64,000 nucleotides of DNA from Siderastrea radians. Taxonomy: Eukaryota > Cnidaria > Anthozoa > Scleractinia > Rhizangiidae. The notes under the pieces are model-generated. The model saw only the letters and a program-made list of their open reading frames with translations. It did no database searches and was not told the origin of the DNA. Location of the stretch: the NCBI GenBank assembly GCA_964017195.1, contig OZ024890.1, positions 50,888,593 to 50,952,592 on the forward strand, read 5' to 3'. A program made the translations under genes and the position numbers. Below, piece after piece: positions 45,965-56,000 of this stretch. The first letter of the stretch is position 1; each line of letters starts with the position of its first letter.

Positions 45965-47038
45965 TTATACCTCAAGAGAGCAGGCAAGACAGTGGCAAAG
46001 ATGATGAGACTGTAGTGGACACAGGATCTGTAGACATTGAAACTCTGGATGCTAGAGGGCACCGGGCAACCATGGAAGATCTATTAGAGGTGGTAACTTT
46101 TCACTTACCGCGTTACGAAAACACCGTGAAGACGTGCAAAACAAGTCCAGGTCAAGTCAATCCCTCGGACTAAACATTTGCTACGAAATTTGTTGCGGTG
46201 TATTTGTTCATTAAGGTGAAGGGGTCTCGCCCTATGACATATCAGTACTTGACAGTTGACATGGTTAGAGCAGCGAAGGAGAACGGGGGATTCATTGACC
46301 AGAAAAAGTTCAAGACTGCTAGCAAGTATGGATTTGACTCCTTGATTCTGACCGATGCAAGCATGCAGGTGCTCGATAGCTATATTAATTTCGTAAGGCC
46401 ATTGCTAAGACCCCAGTGTGAGTTCGTTCTGCTCACGAGAAATGGAGGCCAACACAGCAAATCAGGAGACGTCATGAGTAAACTAGTCAGATGCAATCGG
46501 AAAATACGTCCACCCGACGCGCTTTCGTCAAATTGTCGAAACGCAAAGCCTCAATCTGCTTACTAGTAAAGAGCAGAGGATTTTGTCGGAAGATCAGAAA
46601 CACAGCTCAGCCGTTGCCAAAGTTCACTATCAAAAGCAGAGGTCGCGCGAAGCTGCTGCGAAGGCCCACGAGTGTCTACAAAAACTGCAAGGTACCAAGG
46701 AGTCGGAAGTGGATAAGGAAGTCCACACGAGGTTTAGCTGTTCAACTTCAAGCTCATCGCCATCAGTTGAAACTGTAGAAAGAACAACCATGCCTCCCAA
46801 AAAGGTTGTCTCCTCAACTACGCCGATGCACATTCAACGAAGCCATCGTCGCATCTTAAAATTTACTGCCGACGAGGACAAATTTCTAAAAGAAGGGATA
46901 GATAAACACGGATTTGGACAGTGGACTGCTATTTTGAGAGATCCTGATTTCAAGTTTCAGACCGGAAGGGTGGCCGATTCTTTGAAGAAAAGGGCTGAAC
47001 TCAAGTTCCTTCCCAACTTAAAAAACCAGAGACAATAA
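45965..47038 (+). pseudogene. Zinc-finger/tyrosine recombinase pseudogene, 3' part with Myb/SANT domain
   Basis: This resumes the gene interrupted at 38461. LYLKRAGKTVAKMMRL is followed by TAG near 46013, then a 1-nt shift, then MEDLLEVVTFHLPRYEN and a TAA near 46173. The catalytic domain follows: KGSRPMTYQYLTVDMV, YGFDSLILTDASMQVLDSY, a frameshift near 46493, then HPTRFRQIVET (HxxR, 46511-46522) and KHSSAVAKVHYQK (second His and the presumed nucleophilic Tyr, 46628-46630). A C-terminal Myb/SANT domain ends it (TADEDKFLKEGIDKHGFGQW and GRVADSLKKR). The stop is at 47036-47038 with an overlapping AATAAA. HxxR-H-Y spacing fits tyrosine recombinases; the Crypton label is inferred. Confidence 0.75.
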
Positions 47039-47755
47039 AGTTCAATAAGTTACTGTAGCACATTTATTTACTGTAAGCGAAAATTTGCCTACTTGTACAT
47101 AAGCCAGGCCATATAGTGTTCGAACGAATGCACAACTTCATGCATTTCTGTGAACTTGTTAGTGGAAAACAAGTGGCATGGGCAGTGTCCCCTGTTGCAA
47201 CGAGGGCGTTTGATTTTTCTAAGCTTCATTACACCTACAGTCTCGAACACAATGGTGAACTGATTTGAAGAAAACGTCATGATAATATTGGACCTGCTGT
47301 CGTCGACTTTTCACAGCTTTATTTATCATCTTTTGGAAGCTTTTTAGTCGAAAACAAGGGGAGAGAAAGTGGCGTTAATTTGACGTCAGAACGATTGTTA
47401 CTATTAAAAACGTAATGAAGCATTATTTCATGCATTTCTGTAAACTTATCAGTGGAAAACAAATGGGCAGTGTCCCCTGTTGCAACGAGTTCAAAGTGTA
47501 AAACAAGTGGACAAAAAGTGTGGATGATTTATCCTGCAAAACGGTGTTGCCAATTTTTGAGGCTTTCTAGTGCAATTTTTTGTTGTGCGTTAGTGCAACA
47601 GAGTATAGTTTTAAAATATTTTAGAGCCTCTGAATTGCCAAGATAATATGTGGGACTGACAAGAGAGTAAAAACGAAATTTAAAAGGCATGATCCTGACT
47701 TCTAGTTTTAAGAGCGTTAGGGTCAGAAGGAGTAGTAATTTGATTATATTCAAAT

Positions 47756-48260
47756 CCCCGTTAAATCCGTAAATCCGTCATTCCCGTTTTACAGGAGAAG
47801 TTTATGTTGGAACTTACAGTACTAGTGAGATGATAAAGTGAAATGCATTATCGACAGAAAAAACCCTTTAAGAACGGAAACCACGGATTTCGCGGATTTA
47901 ACGGTGACATGAATATCTAATAACTTACTTCTCTCAACTACTGTAAGTAATCTTTATGAATATAATAATTTTTATATACCCTTTAATATACTTACAGTAA
48001 GAAAGACAAGCATAAAATTATATATTCATATTCCCGTTAAATCCGTAAAATCCGTAATGCCCGTTTTACAGGAGAAGTTTATGTTGGAACTTGCAGTATT
48101 AGTGAGATGATAAAGTGAAATACATTATCGACAGAAAAAACCCTTTAAGAACGGAAACCACGGATTTCACGGATTTAACGGGGACATGAACATAAGTAAG
48201 TAATCTTTATGAATATAATAAATTTTAAGGACGGAAATGACGGATCTGACAAATTTGAAG
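47756..48260. repeat. Tandem pair of foldback units, period ~275 bp
   Basis: Units at 47756-47915 and 48031-48190 are near-identical. Each begins CCCGTTAAATCCGTAAA and ends with the inverted CGGATTTAACGG, so each folds on itself. The spacer (TGTAAGTAATCTTTATGAAT) recurs after unit 2, followed by a partial third start near 48225. Noncoding. Confidence 0.75.
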
Positions 48261-49300
48261 GCTGATCTGTTCCTTTATTCATCTTGATAAATCAATTTGG
48301 GAACGTTTTGGACCTGATCATGTTCGGTTTCCTGTACTCTGAGGACATCCATCAAAACAGTGCCCTTAAAGTTGGCTTTCAAAGACGAATGAAACCAAAC
48401 ATAGTCAAAAGTTAATGTTTGCTAACTACCTCCTTAGAATCAGAGCTTAGTAAGAAAATAAAATGGCCATGGACTGCTGGGGAGAATGAGTAAAGTAATT
48501 AAGGGGGAAGAGAAATTTTGGGAAACGATCTTTCTTTCTTTCTTTTCTTTCTTTCTTTCTAGGTCATGTCAGGTGTAAGGGAAAGTGTTCTTGTGAAAAA
48601 AGCGCTGGGACGCAATGTTAACCATACACAAGTTTGGAAATTGAAAAGCAACAAGATCTTTGCAATACGTCTGCTTTACAACAGGCAGCAACTAAAAGTT
48701 TGTTATTTTATTTGGCTGAAGCGTGACGACCAAGCTTGGTTTGAACGGAAGAGAACAAGTACCAGGCATCATTAAGCATCCTTGGAGACCGAAGGTCTTT
48801 GTTCGACTTTTTTTTCGAAGGTCCTTGCTCGATCCTTGTTCGACTTTCATCGACCCCGACTATCTGCCCCTGGGTTTCTTCGCTAAAAGAACTGATCTGT
48901 GGAGAAGTGGTCCGGATATTTCCTAGCCACATGAAAGTAGCAGTTGCAGTCCGCGACTCCGGCCTGATCCCATTTGATTTGAAAAGTGAGGGGGTAACAA
49001 TCAAGAACAAGTCTCTGTCTCTCTCCTCCGCAGAGGCCACCTACAGTCGCGCTGGGTAGAAACGCGCGGAGGCTGGGAAGAGGGAAAAATGAAAGCGCGC
49101 GGGCAACGCTTCTCTCTCCAACGCTCCCTCTTCTCTCTTTTTTCTTTCACTGGTGTTTACTAATAGAAGCCTCTGCAGAGGAGAGAAGGTCTCTGTTAAG
49201 GCAGTCATGAAGTCTTCCCAACCAGAATTTTAGGTAATTTTTCACGAGAACGTTCTGAAAATACTTTCAACATGATCTCTTTCAATGTTTTGCCGAAATG
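48261..49300. other. Intergenic with microsatellite and a small foldback
   Basis: (CTTT)n lies at 48530-48560. An inverted pair at 49020-49045 and 49166-49195 (CTCTCCTCYGCAGAGGC) forms a MITE-like foldback. The minus-strand open frame of 110 codons at 48708-49040 overlaps this repeat and is not taken as a gene. Confidence 0.45.
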
Positions 49301-49312
49301 TTTTGAAGCGAT

Positions 49313-49689
49313 CGCATGCAGGTAGCCAAAGTGTAATATGAGAGTTTGTATGGAGCTGAAATTCGATCAAAGTAATCGGCGATTTTCCGCCAAAATAAAT
49401 CAAAATTGAAAAACCTTACCTGTTGTGTGTTTGCTGTGTTTTTATCACTTTTCTGAGCTTCTGGGGGTTGTTTTGGGCGATTACGCGACATGACGTCGCA
49501 TCGACGTGTAAGCAGAAAATCGCCCAAACCAGCCCCCCACCCCCAGGAGCTCAGAAAAGCGGTAAAAACACAGCAAACACACAGGTAAGGTTTTTCAAAC
49601 TTCAGTGTATTTTCGAGAAAAAACTGGCGATTATTTTCGATCGAATTTCAGCTTGATACAAACTCTCATACTACGCTTTGGTTACCTGT
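49313..49689. mobile_element. hAT-type MITE with 8-bp target duplication
   Basis: GAAGCGAT is repeated at 49305-49312 and 49690-49697. The ends carry inverted CAGGTARCCAAAG, and the arms (about 49319-49480 and 49515-49688) are inverted copies around a CGACATGACGTCGCATCGACG centre. The left end has about 5 extra bases. 8-bp target duplications are established for hAT elements. Noncoding, and it lies 400 bp before the MFAP1 start. Confidence 0.75.
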
Positions 49690-49697
49690 GAAGCGAT

Positions 49698-50094
49698 AAG
49701 AGTACCGAAATCGACCGGAAGGCAATTCGCCCGGACGGTGATTCACCCTAAGCTCAAGGTGTTTCGATTGTTAAAGATGGTTCGCCCAGTATCAAAAAGA
49801 CAAATTTTGCATATCAACGGGTACCGAAAGCTAGACGGCTAAATGGCGAAGCCAGCGCCAAAACTGAAGCTGAAAGGAAAGGGAGACCCTTCTCGCAATC
49901 CGCAGATTCAGCGCGGAAACTGGGCGCAAGTTTGTCGCAGTTGTTTGTCAGCGGATTCACTAACAGGCATAAGCGCCTGAGGTGATCCGCCATATTGGAT
50001 TTATTCACGAGCAAGAAGATCGGGCAAGAAGATAAACGTTTGAATTATAAAAACTAAATAGGCTTGTGGTGTTTTTTAAATACAGAGCTCCAAA
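49698..50094 (+). promoter_or_regulatory. MFAP1 upstream region and 5'UTR
   Basis: This is the interval between the hAT-type MITE and the MFAP1 ATG. It is less AT-rich than its neighbours, with a CCGCCATATTGG block near 49988 (YY1-like CCAT core) and no clear TATA box close to the start. This fits a housekeeping promoter. The transcription start cannot be fixed. Confidence 0.4.
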
Positions 50095-53000
50095 ATGGAT
50101 CCGTTAAACAGAGGAGTCCCTATTAATTGTACAGCAGGAGCTGTTCCTGTGAAGAATGAGAAAGGTGAGCTTAAACAATCAGTTAGAGATGGTCTTGATA
50201 TGTTGCTTGACTTTGTGTTGATACAATCATTTCTCCATTCCATCTGTGTGTTATTGCTCTTAACAGGAGAGTTGACCATGAAGAAAGTGAAAGTTAGTCG
50301 ATATGTAGCTGGCAAGCGGTAAGATCCTGCTTTCCTTATGTGAATAAATTCTGCCTGGCACACTTCTTGCTTTCTTTCTTGACATGTACTCCAGATAAGA
50401 AACTGTTAATTGTGGCGTATTTAATTCTTCTCAAATTGTCCCAAACTACAGCCCTGAGTATGCCAAGTATTCTAGCGACGAAGAGGAGGATGATGAAGAA
50501 GTTTTGGGGGAGCCATTTGTGAAAGAACGAGAAATTGATGAGCAGGAAATGAACAAGGTATTAATTTTATCCTTATGTCTGATAATACATGTATATAGTA
50601 TGTAAGTTGTTAAAAGTAAGCGGTGTACTGGCAGTATACCCCGCCACCTTCTGACCACCATAGTCTTCTTGTGTTGGCATTCTTTGTGGGAATTGTGGTT
50701 GTTTTGCCTACAAGTTGTTTCGCTTATATCCAGTTCACTATCGTCTTAAAATCACACCTCCTTTGCTTCCTGCTGCACGAGAGATGCTAATTAGCCTTAT
50801 CATCTTAAAATATCACAAGTGCACATAATGGGTGGTGTCTTGTCTTAAGATATATCACAAGTACACAGGCTTATCAGTAGAAGTATTTCCGAACATTAAC
50901 CACTCAGGTTAACGACTCTTGCATTGTTAGTGAACTGACATACAGTACCGCTCGAAAGTATTGGTGCATAAGCACGCGGCGAAACCTCATCTGCCGCCAT
51001 TTTGTTTTCCTTGAATTTGCCGCGGTGGGACGAAAACCGCAACCTCGGTTAGGACGAAAGCGACCGAACACCGCGGCTGACTTGACGCGGCGATGCCTCG
51101 GTAACCAAACAATAGTGACTAATTTCTGTTGTTTTGGCATTGTTTATACTTTATCTCACTAATATTCTCAAAGGAGCAAATAGGCAAAAGGTTAGCAGTA
51201 TGATTTCACAGTATGATTTCGTGATAAAACCGATTTCGGACCCGATGGTGTGCTGTCACGCCGGCCTGTCATTGCGTGTTTTTATCACCGAGTGCCATTG
51301 TAAATAAAGAACTTTAAAGATCGTGTTTTATTGGTCTTAGATCGTTTAAGGAGAGCTACGAGCAAGCCGATGTATTAATTTTTTTTCGAGCAAGTCGGCA
51401 GTCCGTGTGATACCACATGAGAGGTTCTCGTTTCAGACTTTGCATTTAGCGGCAAGACGGCGGGACTAGGCGCCACAATCATGCACAATCACAATAGAAT
51501 GGATTGTCGGCCGGAATGTCGGGCAGCCGCAAGCAAACTTCGAGCGAACGAACAGAAGCTGACACGTTCAATAGTAAAGTAAAACATGCTCTTTATTTAC
51601 AAAAAAAAAAACAGTTTTAGTCAGCAAACACATGACTATTTGGTGCCAAGCGTTGCGTGAATAATTTGTGTGCCGAATCGCAAATGCGACGTAAGCTAAA
51701 ATTTTCAGAATTGATATGCCTTCGCCGTGCTCAAACATTCCGTCAAAAGCGAAACTGTTGAATCTAACTTAAACTAAAAAGCGAAAGTTATGATGTAAGA
51801 AAGAGAATTAGAGTAAAATACCGTTTTTTTTCCCTGAGATTATTTTTAGTTCACAGTGCATTGCACTGAATTTGAATTTGCATACTGTGAGTCTCAAAAT
51901 AAATGTTTGTGCGAGCGATGTGGGAGCAAATCGAACCTTTCTTGATCCTTCGTGCACTGAATCCTTCGATGATAATTGTAATAGTAAATGAAACTCGTGT
52001 TGAAACTCAAAGTCAACGCGAGAAATAGCGATATATAGCCCGAAGTTAGTTTCAGTTCAAAAGCGCATCAAATTGCATAACGGGAGAAATCTGACCTTTT
52101 CAATGAACGTCAGGCGGTATGTAACGCAACAATTCTGTCTCTATGATATCCGTTTTATTTCTTCTCGCTGCTGCAAATGACACGAGTGTTCATTTCTTTC
52201 TTTGGCTAACGTCAGCGTTCTCAAAAGTGCTCAGAAGTCAAGGTTTGTGAATCACGGTAAAAGCAAAAATCAATTGTGAGATGTATCACATCATAAAATC
52301 ATCGGCGTGCGACGTCTCGCTTATTGAAGTTGATTAATCTTTGAAACAAAGGAAACAAAAGGCTATTCAAACACCACCGCGTCCTATTCTTTACCGCGGT
52401 ATTTTTGACCGCAAAAAACCGAGGTAAAACCGGAGTTTTCAAAGAAGTTAGGCGACGTTTTCCCGAGGTCAAACCGGAGATACAAACTGCGATTCAACCG
52501 CGGCAGTATCGCGGAAAGTGCACCAATTCTTTCGAGTGGTACTGTACACCACATTAGAGAACTGACGTTAAACATAAGCGAAACACCTCGTAGGTGAAAC
52601 TACCAGACACCCTTTGTAGAATGAGGCAGATGACAGTACATGAGTGAAATGCAAATGAGTGGCAGGATATTCTGCAGCTACAGTAAGCCTTTAAGTCCTA
52701 ACAGTGACAAAAATGAAATTTCTCTTTACATTATCACTACTTGTTCAAACATTCAAGTGGTGAGAATAAAGAAAGTGATCAACAAGGAAAAGATGTCTTG
52801 ATGTTAAGACAAATTCTCCTTACGTAAGTTCCATAAGAAATGTATGGAGGACAGTAAGGAGAATATGCACACTGTTTACAGGGCTTAAAGGGTTAAACCC
52901 TGTAAACAGTATACGTAAACTCCAGCTATCACAAATGGAACCTCTTGCTGACTTGAGTAGAAACTTGTTGCCCTTGAAACTGTTTTACAGCCTCATAAAG

Positions 53001-56000
53001 TTCTGAAATAACTGATGCCTCAAAAGTAAACAACAATATCATGGTGGTTAACGTACCTGTGTTTTTGGAATTGCCACAAATGTATTGATCTCGATAGATC
53101 AACCCATACACAGTTCCTAGTTCTGACAGTAAAAGACAGCTAATCCGAAAGTAAATAATGGAAGTAACAACAGTTTGTTAAAATCCCCACCGTACAGCTG
53201 TTAGTTGGAAATGTTGTCAAGGCAAATGCCTTTAACATGTGCAGTGATGGGTAGACCTTTGTGGATTAATCACTTAGAAATGGAATACAAGGGAATGTCA
53301 TTTTGTACTACTGTAGCCTAACAGTGTCTGCTATCCTCAAGAAAAAATAACCTGGAAGGAAGCACCTGCTAGTAGTTATCATATATTCATATGTATTTTT
53401 AATATTTACATTGTAAAGTAGGTCACATTTCAGCCGGCCCGGGGGCTGCAATGATTTTAGTTCTTAATAAAGCTATCTAGCGCGATGTACCAGTGATAAT
53501 GATTTTCAAAGGCTGCATGATTTTTCCCATGATGGTCTTACTAGGCCTTATACAAATAGTGCATTTTGAATGGCTACTACTCTTCATGGGCTCCTGTGGG
53601 TTTGGTTGGGGACTGGCTAGCTCTTCACTTACTAATACACTGTACATAAGCATGCATGAGAGGAAGACACTTAAAATTTTTAATGATGAGCCAGTGGAAA
53701 TGAAGGTTAAATTAAAGAAAAGGGCTTTATAGCAAGAGGGTGCTAATTTCCACCATTAAGTCAAGAGAAAAGTAAAATTGCATATGTAATTATTCCCCAA
53801 ACTTTTTCGTGGCAATGTATTTGGCAGTAACCCCATTATTATTTTATTTTTCAACTTAGATTACATTTTAGATTTGTGGCTATTTTCCCTGTCCTCTAGG
53901 TATTCCAGAAAGCCGAAAAGACAGACAGAAGATTGAGACGACTTCAAGAAAGAGTAAAAGATGAGGATGATGAGATGTGAGTTGTACTGATGTGACCAAG
54001 TCTAATAAACTATTATGTCCCGTAAATTTTGGATTTGACTGGTAAAAGCTCAGTTTGGCCTGACAGAATGATCTGTGGAATATGCTAGTTAATGATTTGA
54101 AACAGGAAATCATACATTTTGCTAATGACCTATTGAAGTATCTCGAAAAAAAAAAAAGTAATAACGTCTCTGACCAGAGCGGTCTCTTGTCCAGTGAACA
54201 TTAAACCTGGACTGGCCAATGCCCTGATCAGGGAAAAAATAATATTTGCAGGCTTGCGGAGTTTTCAAACATGACTTTCCAGTTATGATTTTCCTTACAT
54301 GTACATCATTTGGAAACTAGTAATCGCAATAGGACGAGAGAAACTTGCACATCATCTGCTTCTTTATGATTTTATTCTGTAAAGTTTTTAAATACACGGT
54401 TTTGTTTATGCACAAATTGCCTGAACTGTTTTGCAAGCATGGGAGAATAGTATCATGCTAGTATCATCAGTTCAGTCTTCTCTTTTGCATGCGTGTGGGG
54501 ATAGCCCTGTAAGAGTCTGTTCTTGGTGAAGTGGATGCTTTACCAACTCAAGTGTTTCTCATCTTTAGAGACAATTTTCAGTTGTTTGTTTGCAATTTAC
54601 ATGTATATCTCTGGTTATTGACACAAACTGGTTATTTAAAGCATTTTTGTTGTTTATAATCAATCAATCAATCAATCAACTTTATTGCCAACTATGATAG
54701 CTGAGAGAATGTTCCCTATTCTAATTATGGACACTTACCTGTACCATTGTAAACATTAGCATTCAATCAATGTTAAATGTCTTTGCTATGTCAGGGAAGA
54801 AGGGCATAGGCGTCGCCCCCATGAACCAGAAGTGGTTGCTGTGGGAGATGAAGAAGCCTCAGGAGAAGAGGTACAAAATATTTTCTTATTGCTGTTAATC
54901 ACCAATTACATGAAGGTAAATCTCATGATTGTCTTCAGTTACCATGAATGTCTTCAGTTACAGATGACATTTTATGGCATCTATTTGATTGATTGATTTA
55001 TTTATTTGGTTTAAAAGACTTAGTATGTAGACCATGAAAAATGAGGTTGTTTATTTTTGGCAGTCACAAAAGAAATTGACTGGAGTGTGGAGAGGTGTTT
55101 TGAAATAATATTTCAACATGGTCCTTCTATTGTGCATTTGTACAAATAAAAAAACTGAGCCGGGAGCAAAATTGACTGAATGTTGTGTTGCCACAAAATT
55201 TAATGGTAGCCCAACAACGAATACATAACTGCATTGTAGATTCTCCAAAATGCAGAGATTAAAGAAACATTTCATTAACTGCAAAATGTCTACAGAGTTT
55301 CCATTATACATGTAGTAACCTTTATTTTCCTTCTCACGATGTGCTAAAATCCACAACATCACTAACCACTAACCTCTGATTTCATTCTGCTACTTATTCC
55401 TACTGGCCATGAATTTCTTTAACTTGGTAGTTGATTTCATTGGAAGGTGATCTTTAAGTCATTGGCCTTGTCTCATATATTGTACATGTACATCACAACA
55501 TACTAAATAAATAGGGGACATTGTCCCATGATCCTACTTGGGCTATGTCACATACTGTACACAAAATTTTGGATTTATCAACTGAGTTGATAAGGTAGAT
55601 TGGCCACCATAAAGAGATTGAAAGCTGACGTTTCGAGCGTTAGCCCTTCGTCAGAGTGAATCAGAATACACTGTATGTCACATACAGTGTATTCTGAGTA
55701 CATTGTGTATTTATTTAAAAAGCCAAAAACTAAATCAGTTTTGTTTAACCCTTTAAACCCAATGTTGACAAGCATCTGCTTTCTCCTCACAATATCACTA
55801 CGTGATCAGACATACAGGTCATGAAAATGAAGAAAAGAATCAACAAAGACAAAAATTAATGTCTTGATGCTTAATCAAATTCTCTCAACTAGTACAATAA
55901 GGAATATACAAGGACAGCGAGGAGAACATGCATATTGATTTTGGGACTTAAAGGGTTAGTACTACTGGTTTTCTGAAACAATGAATGCATGATTGCAAGT

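Noticed and set aside
48708..49040. 110-codon minus-strand open frame
   Set aside because: It overlaps a foldback repeat at its start, lacks a recognised domain and has no splice partners.
53493..53732. 79-codon hydrophobic open frame in MFAP1 intron 3
   Set aside because: No homology recognised, AT-rich hydrophobic composition, and no supporting context inside an intron.
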